Origin: Corallococcus sp. CA053C
Lineage (GTDB): Bacteria > Myxococcota > Myxococcia > Myxococcales > Myxococcaceae
Direction of reading: 5' to 3'
DNA: 39,925 nt
Assembly (NCBI RefSeq): GCF_003611675.1
Contig: NZ_RAWA01000038.1
Span: 1 to 39,925 of the forward strand
Shown: positions 7,138 through 18,935 of the stretch, one piece after another
Numbering within the stretch: position 1 is the first letter of the stretch
How the letters are laid out: each line of letters opens with the position of its first letter
Translations under genes and position numbers: made by a program
The notes under the pieces: model-generated
The model's input: only the letters and a program-made list of their open reading frames with translations
Databases searched by the model: none
What the model was told of the DNA's origin: nothing

Positions 7138-8253
7138 ATGAAGATGTTCTTGAAGGCAGCAGCGGTCGCGGTGGCGGTGGTGGCGACGGGGTGCGGTGGC
7201 GGCGACAAGGCCGTCGTCCCGCGGGCCTCCGCCGCGCAGGTCGTCCAGAAGCCGGTGGGCGTGCGGGCCGTCACGCCGGCCACGCAGCTCCAGGCGAGCG
7301 TCCTGCAGGCCACCGGCAGCGTGCGCTCCAAGCAGGTGGCGACGCTGAGCGCGCAGGCAGCCGGCACCCTCACGCGCGTCAACGTGAACGTGGGCGACAC
7401 GGTGAAGCGCGGCCAGGCGCTGGCGCAACTGGACACCTCCAACGCGCGCATCGCCGCCAACCAGGCGCGCGCCTCCAAGGCGGCGGCCGACGCGGCGCTG
7501 GATGGCGCGACGTCGGAGGTGGAGCGGGCACGGACCCTCGCGCAGTCGGGCAGCGTCGCGCGCTCCGCGCTCGACAAGGCGGAGGTGGGCTACCGCCAGG
7601 CCCAGGCCCAGGCCCAGCAGGCGGCCGCGATCCTGGACAGCGCGCAGGAGGTGCTGCGCGACGCCACCCTCACGGCCCCCTTCGATGGGGTCATCACCAC
7701 TCGCAAACTCAACGAGGGCGACTACGTGTCAGCGGGCACGGCCGTCTTCGTGCTCGTCAACACGCAGGCGCTGGAGGTGCGCGCCCCCGTGCCCGAGTCC
7801 TTCGTGGACCGCGTGAAGGTGGGCACCGTCATCAAGGGCACGCTCAACCCCTCCGGCGCCCCTTTCGAAGCGCGGGTGAAGAGCCTGGGCGCCACCATCG
7901 ACGAGCAGACGCGCACCGTGGAGGTGCTCGCGGACGTGCTGCCGACGAAGGACGAAGGGGCGCGGCTGCGCGCGGGCGCGCTCGTGGAGCTCGACTTCTC
8001 CAGCGCCGGGGCCTCCGACGGCGAGCAGGGACAGGCGGGCCTCTTCCTGCCCACGCAGGCCGTCAATGCGCGCGGCCAGCAGGGCTTCGTCTGGGTGGTG
8101 CAGGACGGCAAGGCGCGGCGCCGTGACGTCAAGGTGGAGCGCGTGCTGCCCGGCTTCGTGCGCGTGGTGCACGGGCTGGGCCCCGCGGAGCGCGTCGTGG
8201 CGGACGCCAGCCTGCCACTCCAGGACGGCACCTCGCTCCAGGTCGTCCAGTAG
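7138..8253 (+). CDS. RND efflux periplasmic adaptor (membrane fusion lipoprotein)
   Basis: 371 residues. The start ATG 7138 has AAGGA 8 nt upstream; the open frame continues upstream through the operator, so earlier starts are rejected. It has a signal peptide with lipobox VATGC (Cys19). It shows the HlyD/AcrA layout: first half-lipoyl segment (SVRSKQVATLSAQAAGTLTRVNVNVGDTV), alpha-helical hairpin with Ala/Gln-rich repeats (~100-170), second lipoyl half (DATLTAPFDGVITTRKLNEGDYVSAG), beta-barrel (VRAPVPESFVDRVKVG), and a membrane-proximal domain with GAxVELDF and GFVWVVQDGKARRRDV. It links the inner-membrane pump to the outer channel. First gene of the pump operon, under operator O4. Confidence 0.93.
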   Translation: MKMFLKAAAVAVAVVATGCGGGDKAVVPRASAAQVVQKPVGVRAVTPATQLQASVLQATGSVRSKQVATLSAQAAGTLTRVNVNVGDTVKRGQALAQLDTSNARIAANQARASKAAADAALDGATSEVERARTLAQSGSVARSALDKAEVGYRQAQAQAQQAAAILDSAQEVLRDATLTAPFDGVITTRKLNEGDYVSAGTAVFVLVNTQALEVRAPVPESFVDRVKVGTVIKGTLNPSGAPFEARVKSLGATIDEQTRTVEVLADVLPTKDEGARLRAGALVELDFSSAGASDGEQGQAGLFLPTQAVNARGQQGFVWVVQDGKARRRDVKVERVLPGFVRVVHGLGPAERVVADASLPLQDGTSLQVVQ

Positions 8254-8301
8254 CCCGGCGCCGCTTCCTTCCCCTTCCCTTCTTCCGACGCACGCCCTCC
8301 C

Positions 8302-11433
<3,132 letters not shown>

Positions 11434-11475
11434 TGACGACAAAGCAGGCCTTCGCGCCGCGCTGACGGCGAGCAA

Positions 11476-11505
11476 GGGGGACGCGTGCCCGGTGCCGCGT
11501 CCCCC
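11476..11505 (+). other. Stable hairpin between permease and channel genes
   Basis: A perfect 10-bp stem (GGGGGACGCG with CGCGTCCCCC) and a 10-nt loop, with no T-run after it. Inside an operon it could be a partial terminator or an RNA-processing or stability element that lowers channel expression relative to the pump. Confidence 0.5.
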
Positions 11506-11608
11506 GCCCGCACCCCAGTCCTTGAGGTCATCGCGGTGGTCCCTTCGGGGCCCGCCATGCCCTCCGTGTGTCCTCTTTCTCCCCACCGTTTCCATCCCGG
11601 CCTCCACC

Positions 11609-13030
11609 ATGTTCATCCGTGCTCTTCTTTCCAGCGTCCTGCTGACGCAGGCCCCCACTTCCCAGTCGGCTCCCGCCACCGACACGCCCGCGCGGGAGTC
11701 GGCTTCCCTTCCGGCCGCCCGTGCCTCGGACATGCCGGTGCAGGCCTCCAGCACCGGGGCGACCGCGGCTGCGTTCCCGCTGCTCTCCCTGGAGGAGGCC
11801 ATCGCCCTCGCGGAGAAGCAGAGCCCCGGCCTCGACGCCGCCCGCGCCCGGCTTCAGCAGTCCCGGGAGCTGGGCAACAAGGCTTGGTCGGGCTACCTCC
11901 CCAACATCAGCGCGAGCGGCGCGTACACCCGGAACCCGAAGGAGCTGACGTTCTCGCTCCCCGGTGCCACGGATCCCATCACCCTGCAGAAGCAGGATCA
12001 GCTCTCAGGCCAGCTCTCCGCGCGGCAGGCGCTGCTCGTCCCCACGCTGTGGCCCGCCATCCAGAATGCCTACCTGGGCGAGAAGGCGGCGGCGCTGACC
12101 GCGGAGAACACCCGCCGCGAGATCCTCTTCGCGGTGGCCCAGGCCTACCTCGGCGCCGCGAGCCTGCGGGAGTCCATGGCGGTGCAGGAGCAGTTGCTTG
12201 AGGTCCGCCGCGGCTTCGAGCGCGACGCCCAGGCGCGCTTCGAGGCCGGCGACGCGGAGAAGCTGGCCGTCCTGCGAGCGACGCTGGACCGCAAGCAGGC
12301 GGAGCAGGAGGTGGTGCGCAGCCGCAATGCCTACGCCACCGCGAAGAGCGCCCTGGCCGCCCTGCTCGCGCGGCCGGTGGACTTCGACGTGGCGCCGCCC
12401 CAGGACAAGACGGTCACGGCTCCCCCCGAGGCGGGTGACGCGGCGGTCGCGGAGAAGACCGCCCTCGACCGGCGCCCGGACGCCGCGGCCGCGCGCCTCA
12501 ACGTGGACGTCGCACGCGGCGGCCGTCGGCAGGTCCTCTTCGAGTACCTGCCCAACCTGTACGCCAACGGCAATGCCTCGACGACGAACACTGGAGGGCT
12601 CACCGGCCAGGCCTCCACCTGGACGGTGGGGCTGGCCCTGTCGTGGAACCTGTTCGACGGCGGGCTGCGCGAGGCCAACCTGCGCGAGTCCTCCGGGAGA
12701 ATCGCCGAGGCGAATGCCAACCTGCGCGGCCTCGAGGAGAAGATCCGCGACGAGGTGCGCAAGGCGCGCAGCGAACTGGAGAGCGCGGAGGCCAACCTCG
12801 GGACGGCCGAGGAGCGGGTGAAGTTGGCCTGGGAGGGCGCACGGCTGGCGAAGCAGAACTTCGACGCCGGGGTGACGACATATCTCCAGGTGACGGACGT
12901 CAACGCGACGCTCGCGAGCGCCCAGCTGTCGTCCGTGGCCGAGTCGCTCAACGTGCGGCTCTCCCGCCTGGCGCTGATGCGGGCGATGGGCCTCTTCGAC
13001 CCCACGGGCCACGCCCTGGTGCCGCGGTAG
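11609..13030 (+). CDS. TolC-family outer-membrane efflux channel
   Basis: 473 residues from ATG 11609, which gives a signal-like N-terminus (MFIRALLSSVLLTQA). The frame is open further upstream, into the hairpin, so earlier starts are unlikely. Two TolC repeats are visible: LSLEEAIALAEKQSPGLDAARARLQQ opening the first and RRPDAAAARLNVDVARGG opening the second. Each is followed by strands (GSGYLPNISASGAYTRN-type) and long helices; WNLFDGGLREANLRES is the typical second equatorial motif. It forms the outer-membrane trimer of the pump. Close paralogue of the protein at 32397. There is no clear Shine-Dalgarno and the leader is pyrimidine-rich. Confidence 0.92.
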   Translation: MFIRALLSSVLLTQAPTSQSAPATDTPARESASLPAARASDMPVQASSTGATAAAFPLLSLEEAIALAEKQSPGLDAARARLQQSRELGNKAWSGYLPNISASGAYTRNPKELTFSLPGATDPITLQKQDQLSGQLSARQALLVPTLWPAIQNAYLGEKAAALTAENTRREILFAVAQAYLGAASLRESMAVQEQLLEVRRGFERDAQARFEAGDAEKLAVLRATLDRKQAEQEVVRSRNAYATAKSALAALLARPVDFDVAPPQDKTVTAPPEAGDAAVAEKTALDRRPDAAAARLNVDVARGGRRQVLFEYLPNLYANGNASTTNTGGLTGQASTWTVGLALSWNLFDGGLREANLRESSGRIAEANANLRGLEEKIRDEVRKARSELESAEANLGTAEERVKLAWEGARLAKQNFDAGVTTYLQVTDVNATLASAQLSSVAESLNVRLSRLALMRAMGLFDPTGHALVPR

Positions 13031-13051
13031 TCGCCGCGGAGGACCGAGCCC

Positions 13052-14335
13052 ATGAGGAACACGTCCATCATCCTTGTCGTGCTGCACGTCGTGGGGCTTC
13101 CAGCCCTGGCCCTGGCCCAGGAACCGAAGCCTGGATTGGGGGTCGAGGCAGCGGCGCCGGAACCCCAGCCGCTGACGGGGCGCATCGAGCGCATCGAAAT
13201 CCAGGGCAACACCCGCACGAAGGACTCCGTCATCATCGGGGCGCTGCGCATGGCGCCGGGCGACAGCCTCACCGCCGGGGATGTCGCCGAGCTGAAGCGA
13301 AGGCTGCTCAACCTGAAGCTCTTCACGAGCGTCGAGGTGTCGACGCGCACCGAGGGCACGGGCATCGCGCTCCAGGTCGCGGTGGAGGAGCGCTGGACGC
13401 TGCTGCCCCTTCCCATCTTCACGTCCAGCAACGGGCAGTGGCAGGCAGGGCTCTTCGCCGTCGAGAGCAACCTGTTCGGTCTCAACAAGACCCTGGTGCT
13501 CGGCGGGCTGGGAGGCAACCGCGGAGGCACGCTGTTTTCGATGTACCGGGATGCGAGCATCCTGGGCAGTCACTGGACGGGGCTCGTCTTGATCGGGGCC
13601 TCCAAGACGGACCGTGAGCGGCGCGTCAAGGACGTCGTCGTCGATGGGTATACCGACCGCCGCTTCGACATCGCGGGCACGCTCGGCTACCAACTGACAC
13701 CGGAGCTGAACGTCGGCCTGGGCCTGTTCTCCGTCACCAACAGGCCGCTGGTCTCGACGGTGGGAGCACAAGCCCCCCAGCGCGGGGCGGTGCATGGCGT
13801 CACCGTCATGGCGGAGTACCTGGCCCAGGACTTCCACTTCTATTTCAACGAGGGCCTGGTGGCCCGCGCCAGCTATCGCGAGGGCGTGAGGGGCCTGGGG
13901 TCGTCCCGGGACCTGCAACAGCTCTCCCTCTTCGCGAGCTACACGCTGCCAGTCCTTGGCACCCATGCGCTGACCCTGACCGCCACGCATGGACTGTCCC
14001 GAGGCGACCCCTTCCTGGATGCGCAGCTGCTGGGAGGCGTCATGGGGAGCCGGGGTTTCACCTCCGCGAGCCTCTGGGCAGAGACGGCGAGCACCGCGAC
14101 CTTGGAGTATCAGGTGCCGCTCTGGAGTCCCCGCCTGGCGACGTTCACCGCGCATGCCTTCGTGGATTTCGGCCGGGTGAAGTGGAGGGACTCGGTGACC
14201 CGGTATGCCACCCCGGGAGCGGGGTTCCGGGTCTACATCCGGGACGTGGCCATTCCGGCCCTCGGCTTCGAGGTGGTGCGCGATCCGGAGTCGGGGGACC
14301 TTCTTCCCGTCGTCGCGGTGGGATTCGGTTTCTAG
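13052..14335 (+). CDS. Omp85-type outer-membrane protein with one POTRA
   Basis: 427 residues, 21 nt after the channel gene, with GGAGG 9 nt before the ATG. Signal peptide (IILVVLHVVGLPALALAQ), then one POTRA-like domain at about 44-120 (RIERIEIQGNTRTKDSVIIGALRMAPGD... LLNLKLFTSVEVS). The remaining ~300 residues look like a 16-strand Omp85 barrel, with the GSRGFTSASL-type motif and a C-terminal GFGF ending in Phe, as outer-membrane barrels do. Omp85 proteins insert or translocate proteins or lipids at the outer membrane. One POTRA is far fewer than BamA's five and resembles the translocator half of PlpD (type Vd). Its place as last gene of an RND operon, in a regulon with a patatin, is unusual. 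Confidence 0.82.
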   Translation: MRNTSIILVVLHVVGLPALALAQEPKPGLGVEAAAPEPQPLTGRIERIEIQGNTRTKDSVIIGALRMAPGDSLTAGDVAELKRRLLNLKLFTSVEVSTRTEGTGIALQVAVEERWTLLPLPIFTSSNGQWQAGLFAVESNLFGLNKTLVLGGLGGNRGGTLFSMYRDASILGSHWTGLVLIGASKTDRERRVKDVVVDGYTDRRFDIAGTLGYQLTPELNVGLGLFSVTNRPLVSTVGAQAPQRGAVHGVTVMAEYLAQDFHFYFNEGLVARASYREGVRGLGSSRDLQQLSLFASYTLPVLGTHALTLTATHGLSRGDPFLDAQLLGGVMGSRGFTSASLWAETASTATLEYQVPLWSPRLATFTAHAFVDFGRVKWRDSVTRYATPGAGFRVYIRDVAIPALGFEVVRDPESGDLLPVVAVGFGF

Positions 14336-14351
14336 GGGAACCGCTTCGCGC

Positions 14352-17102
14352 TCAGCGCCCCGTCCGGCGCCGAGCGCGTGCCCGCGCGGCCTCCAGCGCG
14401 GAGTCCACACCGGCAGGTGCCTTCGGGGGCTCGGGCGCTGGCACCTGGGGCGATTCCTCCGGGGCCTGAGGCTTCTTCCCGGACGGCGTCGCCACTGAAG
14501 CCTCCGCGCGCGGTGCACTCGTAGGCCCGCGCGAGATGGTCTCCTTCACGGGCCGCGCACGGGCCGCTCGCACCCGGGGCGCGGAGAGGAACCGGCGCAC
14601 GGCCACCTCCGACAACAGCAGCGCCAGCGCGAACGCCACCAGCCAGGGCGCCAGCGCCACGCGTCCCTCGGACTCCGGTGCCTCCTGGAACAGGCCCGTC
14701 ATCGACAGCCGCTCCTGGCCGCCACCCACTGCGGCCAGCGCTCGCAGGAGCTTCAGTCCCTCCTTCGTGCTGCCCGGCTCGAACTCCGGCGCGTACGGCA
14801 GCGTCACCGGGGGCGCCCTCAACACGCGCCCGGCCCACTTCACCACCGGGTGCCACGTGCCACTGCCCGTCAGCGGGTACTCGGCCACCAGCCGGTCCTC
14901 GTCCTCCCAGTGCAGCGGCTTCTCCACCCCGGAGCGCCCGTCGCCCGCCAGCAACACCGCCGTGGGCAGCGCTCCCGGCATCGGTGCTCCTGGTGGCAGG
15001 TCCAGCGTCACGCGCAGCACGTTGCCCTGGCGCTCCGAGCGCACCACCGCGTCCTCCTTCGGCGCGGCGCTGCCCATCGACCAGCGCACCATCGCCTCCA
15101 GCGTCGCTCGCAGCGCGCCCCACTCGCGCAACCCGCCCGTGTACTTCCCGTCCACCTCCGCCGTGAAGGCCACCACGCGCCCCGCGCCGTGCGGCCACAG
15201 CGCCAGCAGCGGCGCGGCGTTGGTGTCCAGCGTGCGCAGCGCCACGTTCGCGCGGGGCTTCAGGTACGTGAGGTTGTAGCCGCCCACCTGCGGCAGCCCC
15301 TGCGTCGGCAACGGTCCCAGCAACGGCAGGTCCGGCGCGGCCTCCAGCGACGCGGGCTCGTCCACGAAGGTGGCCCTCGCCACCGCGAGCGTCTCCTGGC
15401 TGAAGATGCGCGGCAGGCTCATCACATCCTCGGCGAAGTAGATGCGCCCGCCGCCCCGCCGGGCCACCTCGCGCAGCAGCTCCGCGTCCGAGTCCGTGGG
15501 AGTGCCCATGCCGATGACGGACACCGTCACGTTCTCCTGTCGCAGCGCGGCCAGCGTCTCCTGGTAGTCGCCCGGTTGTTCGGAGTCCGCCGCGTCGGAA
15601 AACAGCACCACGTGCCGCGTGGGCTTGTCGCTGCGGAGGATCTCCTTGCGGGCCGTGCGCAGCGCCACATCCACGTAGATGCCGCCGCCTCCGCTGAAGC
15701 CGCTCGCCACCTTGTTCAGCGGCAGGCCGTCGCTCACGGGGCTCAACGGGAAGATCTCGTGTGGCTCCGTGTCCACCATGTGGATGGACGCTTCGTCGCT
15801 GCCGTTGAGAAGCGTGAGCGCGGCCGTGACGCCCTCGGCGGCCAGCTCCATCTTCGTGCGCCCGTCCGGCACCTGCACGCCCATGGAGCAGCTGGAGTCC
15901 ATCAGCACGCTCATCGCCACCGACGCGCGTCGCTGCTCCTCGCGCATCTCCAGCGACACGGGCAGGAGCGGCTCCACGGGCGAGCGCCGGTAGCCGCCCT
16001 CACCGAAGCTCGAACGCCCGCCCGTCATCACCAGCCCGCCGCCCGCCTGATCCACGTAGTCCGCGAGCACGTTCAGCCCGGTCTCACCCAGCGCGTTCGC
16101 GTCCACGTTCTCCAGCACCACCACCCCCACCCCATCGAGCGCATCCAGCGACAGCTTGAACGGCGCCCGCACGTCCACCTCCATGCCCGTCGTGCCCAGC
16201 GCCTTCGCCAGCGTGCCCTTCGGCTGTGGGGTGAGCAGCAGCACGCGCGGCGGGCCCTCCACGCGCAACACGCCCAGGCCCACGTCGTTCTCGGGGACAC
16301 CGTCTCCTGAAGCCTCCACCGTGAGCCGGTAGTGCACGAGGCCCGGTGCTTCCAGCAGGTCTCGCAAGGGCAGCAGGTTGGGTCCGGGTTTGAAGTCGAA
16401 GGGTCCCTTCACCAGCACGCGTCCGTCGCGCTCCAGGCGCACGGTGCCGGTGACGGCGGCGGTGGCCTGCACGACGGCGGAGAACTGGAAGGGCTCGCGC
16501 ACGGAGACGGTGGCGGGCACATCCAGCGACACGACAGCCACGTCCAGCGCGGGCTCCGGACGGGACACCTGCCGGTAGTCCACCGCGATGCCCCGCGCCG
16601 CCAGTCGCCGCGTCGCGCCCCGAGCATCCGCGCCCGTGGCCCGTCCGTCGGAGACGACCAGCACGCGGCCCGTGCGCTCGGGAGGAATCAGCGCGCCCGC
16701 CGCATCCAGCGCGGCGGACAGGTCCGAAGCCTCCGCGTCCACTGGTCGCGTGAAGCCGCCGAACCGCCCCACGTCCGACAGCGGTGACTCCACCCGGGCC
16801 TCACGGCCGAAGGTGATGACACCCACCCGGTCACCGGGCCGGCGCTGCGACTCCACCAGCGACACGAGTTCTTGAGCTACCCGGTCCACGTCCAACGGCA
16901 TGGAGCGCGAACGGTCCACCACCACGGCGACGTCACTGCCCGCGTTGGCCAGCCGCAGCTCGGGCCCCGCCAGCGCGCCCACACCGAGCACCAACAGCAC
17001 CCAGCGCAGCACCATGGGCGGGCCGGGCCTGCGGCCGTAGCGCCACAGAAAGAGTCCCAGCGGCAACAGCAGCAGCCACGCCTGCGGAAGGGAGAAGGTC
17101 AT
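14352..17102 (-). CDS. Membrane protein with two VWA domains (Bat-operon type)
   Basis: 916 residues. Two N-terminal helices (AWLLLLPLGLFLW; VLRWVLLVLGVGALAG), then a first VWA domain with the MIDAS start DRSRS (D63) and a Rossmann/amidotransferase-like segment (VVVLENVDANALGETGL... GGGLVMTGGRSSFGEGGY). A second VWA domain follows with MIDAS DSSCS (D402), then another amidotransferase-like part (LLALWPHGAGRVVAFTAEVDG), a C-terminal helix (WLVAFALALLLSEVAV) and a basic tail with Ala/Pro-rich linker. The VWA domains would bind Mg2+ and partner proteins outside the cytoplasm. Its ATG overlaps the BatA-like stop as ATGA. Last gene of the operon; converges on the Omp85 gene with only 16 bases between. 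Confidence 0.85.
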   Translation of the reverse strand: MTFSLPQAWLLLLPLGLFLWRYGRRPGPPMVLRWVLLVLGVGALAGPELRLANAGSDVAVVVDRSRSMPLDVDRVAQELVSLVESQRRPGDRVGVITFGREARVESPLSDVGRFGGFTRPVDAEASDLSAALDAAGALIPPERTGRVLVVSDGRATGADARGATRRLAARGIAVDYRQVSRPEPALDVAVVSLDVPATVSVREPFQFSAVVQATAAVTGTVRLERDGRVLVKGPFDFKPGPNLLPLRDLLEAPGLVHYRLTVEASGDGVPENDVGLGVLRVEGPPRVLLLTPQPKGTLAKALGTTGMEVDVRAPFKLSLDALDGVGVVVLENVDANALGETGLNVLADYVDQAGGGLVMTGGRSSFGEGGYRRSPVEPLLPVSLEMREEQRRASVAMSVLMDSSCSMGVQVPDGRTKMELAAEGVTAALTLLNGSDEASIHMVDTEPHEIFPLSPVSDGLPLNKVASGFSGGGGIYVDVALRTARKEILRSDKPTRHVVLFSDAADSEQPGDYQETLAALRQENVTVSVIGMGTPTDSDAELLREVARRGGGRIYFAEDVMSLPRIFSQETLAVARATFVDEPASLEAAPDLPLLGPLPTQGLPQVGGYNLTYLKPRANVALRTLDTNAAPLLALWPHGAGRVVAFTAEVDGKYTGGLREWGALRATLEAMVRWSMGSAAPKEDAVVRSERQGNVLRVTLDLPPGAPMPGALPTAVLLAGDGRSGVEKPLHWEDEDRLVAEYPLTGSGTWHPVVKWAGRVLRAPPVTLPYAPEFEPGSTKEGLKLLRALAAVGGGQERLSMTGLFQEAPESEGRVALAPWLVAFALALLLSEVAVRRFLSAPRVRAARARPVKETISRGPTSAPRAEASVATPSGKKPQAPEESPQVPAPEPPKAPAGVDSALEAARARARRRTGR

Positions 17103-18832
17103 ACCTTCCTCGTGACGTAGAAGTCGGCCAGCAGCGCGGCCAGCAGCAACACCAGCGGCCAGCGGGCGCGCTCCTGCCCGCCGTTGCCCGCCACGTCCTC
17201 TCCTGCTTCCTTCGCCGGCACGTCGGCGCTGCCCCGTCCGCGCAGGTCCGACTCGCGCGCGTCCAGCGCCAGCACCTCCAGCGCGTCCACCTCCGTGCCG
17301 TCCCGCTCCAGCACGTAGTGCCCGGGGCTCGTGGGCGCGGGCAGGCTCAGCGCTCCTGCTCCGAACACCGGCTTCTTCCCCGTGGGCCCGCTCAGCGAGT
17401 AGCGCGCTCCGGCCTCCGTCACCACGGGCAGCGCTTCACCCAGGTTGAGCTGGTGCCGGGGGAAGCCTTCGCGCAGCCGACGCGCCTCGCGCACCACGTT
17501 GCCCAGCAGCACGGGCCACGCTGTCGTGCGCTGGAGGTTGGAGCGCGCCAGGTCCACGTTGAGGTGCAGCCGTCCGCCCTCCTCTTCCGACACCAGCACC
17601 GCCTCCCCCGCCGTCACCAACGGCCGACCCGGAGGATTCGCGCCCGCCGTCCACCGCACGCCCGCGAGCTGCACGTCGTCCATCAGCGTGCTGCCCTTCT
17701 CCGCGAAGAACGGCCCCACGAAGGTGCGCAGCGGTGCCTCCGCGCCCAGCGTCACCCGCGCCTCCGCGCGTGCGGGCCCCACCGACAACACCGGCGCACC
17801 CGCCACGGGCGCGCCGTGCGCCACGTCCGGAGACACCGCGAGGAAACGCTCCAGCGCCTGCCGCGACGCGGGAGAGAGCCCCTCGGTCAGCCCCACCGCC
17901 ACCGGCATCACGGGCGAAGGCGGCAATCGCACGCGCCCGTCCTCGGGCAACGCATCGTCCGGCAGGGACACCTCCACGTCACCGGCCTCGCGGAACGTGA
18001 GGCGCACCGTCGCGGCGCCCTCCTCCGGCAGCGTGATCCGTTCAACCCTCTCCGTGCCTTCGCGTGCACCGGGCCCTGGCGCCGCACGCACGCGCGCTTC
18101 CACCTCCGACGCTCCCGCACCGAAGCGCGCCACCCGCAGCGTCACCGTGGCCCTGCCGCCTTCGTCGCGCCGCTGCGCGGACACCAGCGCCACGTTGCCC
18201 TGCGCGCGTCCCAGCGCCGTCCATCGCACCGCGGGCGGCACCACCGTGTCCTCCGTCGGCGGTGCATCGGTGAGGAAGTGCACGCGCTTGCCCGGCCCCG
18301 CCAGCTCCTGCGCCCACAGGAGCGTGGGCACGACGTCGTGGTCCGGGCCTCGCGCCTCGAACGACTCCAGCGCCCCCAACGCTCGCGAGGCCTCGGCCTC
18401 CGGACCCGCCACCACGTGCGGCGACACTCCACTCGCCAGCACCGTCACATGCGTGGCGCGTTCAGCTTCCACGCGCTTCGCCGCCTCCAGGCGCACGCGC
18501 TCCAGCACCGTCTTCCCATCCGGCGACCGCGCGGACATGGACAGGCTGCCGTCCACCACGAGCACCAGGTGCCGGCGACGTGCCGTCTCGCCCAGCCGCA
18601 CATCGGACAGGTACAGCGCCGCGGCCAGCACCGCGAGCACCTCCAGCAGCAGCGACGCCTCGCGCGTGAAGCGCTCCCAGCGGGGCCCACCCTCCGCACG
18701 CGGACGCGGCGTGCGCCACAGGAACAACGCGCTCACCACCACCGGCTTCTGCCGACGGCGCAGGAAGTACGCCGCCACCAGCGGCACCAGCGCGCCCAAC
18801 GCCAGCAGTCCCCACGGAAGCCCGAAGCTCAC
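17099..18832 (-). CDS. BatA-like VWA membrane protein
   Basis: 577 residues from GTG 18832. This start puts the BatA N-terminal motif first (SFGLPWGLLALGALVPLVAAYFL, then RRRQKPVVVSALFLW) and overlaps the preceding mini-ORF stop as GTGA; the frame open to 18889 runs through duplicated DNA. A second helix (LLLEVLAVLAAALYL) precedes a VWA domain with MIDAS DGSLS (D94). The middle is beta-rich; the C-terminal helix is PLVLLLAALLADFYV. Known BatA-type proteins work with MoxR ATPases in envelope assembly or stress tolerance. The ATGA overlap with the next gene implies coupled translation. Confidence 0.85.
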   Translation of the reverse strand: MSFGLPWGLLALGALVPLVAAYFLRRRQKPVVVSALFLWRTPRPRAEGGPRWERFTREASLLLEVLAVLAAALYLSDVRLGETARRRHLVLVVDGSLSMSARSPDGKTVLERVRLEAAKRVEAERATHVTVLASGVSPHVVAGPEAEASRALGALESFEARGPDHDVVPTLLWAQELAGPGKRVHFLTDAPPTEDTVVPPAVRWTALGRAQGNVALVSAQRRDEGGRATVTLRVARFGAGASEVEARVRAAPGPGAREGTERVERITLPEEGAATVRLTFREAGDVEVSLPDDALPEDGRVRLPPSPVMPVAVGLTEGLSPASRQALERFLAVSPDVAHGAPVAGAPVLSVGPARAEARVTLGAEAPLRTFVGPFFAEKGSTLMDDVQLAGVRWTAGANPPGRPLVTAGEAVLVSEEEGGRLHLNVDLARSNLQRTTAWPVLLGNVVREARRLREGFPRHQLNLGEALPVVTEAGARYSLSGPTGKKPVFGAGALSLPAPTSPGHYVLERDGTEVDALEVLALDARESDLRGRGSADVPAKEAGEDVAGNGGQERARWPLVLLLAALLADFYVTRKV

Positions 18833-18935
18833 GCCCCGCCTCCCACGAACAACGCGCGCAGGCCGTCCGGCGTGCTCGGCAGCCCCCACGGAAGCACGAA
18901 GCTCACGCCCCGCCTCCCACGAACAACGCGCGCAG
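18806..18935. repeat. Tandem duplication at the DUF58/BatA junction
   Basis: Two 56-bp copies (18806-18861 and 18880-18935), offset 74 bp, differ at only two bases (18809/18883 and 18822/18896). Beyond 18861 the left copy continues (18862-18877) with sequence matching 18960-18975, a further 24-bp shift. The 24-bp difference is bounded by a 9-bp direct repeat CGCGCGCAG (18927-18935, 18951-18959), which suggests slippage. Each copy holds the end of the DUF58 gene and the start of the BatA-like gene. Confidence 0.9.
18829..18906 (-). CDS. Chimeric 25-residue mini-ORF from the junction duplication
   Basis: Starts GTG 18906 overlapping the DUF58 stop (GTGA) and ends TGA overlapping the BatA-like GTG (GTGA). 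The first ten residues copy the BatA-like start (SFVLPWGLP versus SFGLPWGLL). The last ~15 copy the DUF58 end (STPDGLRA...ALFVGGGA, lacking the eight residues QVAGPLRA). If translated it would relay ribosomes from DUF58 to the BatA-like gene. A product function is not expected but cannot be excluded. Confidence 0.5.
   Translation of the reverse strand: MSFVLPWGLPSTPDGLRALFVGGGA

Noticed and set aside
18833-18889. A longer N-terminus for the BatA-like protein from 18889
   Set aside because: That extension runs through the duplicated junction in a frame unlike BatA; GTG 18832 places the conserved first helix at the start.
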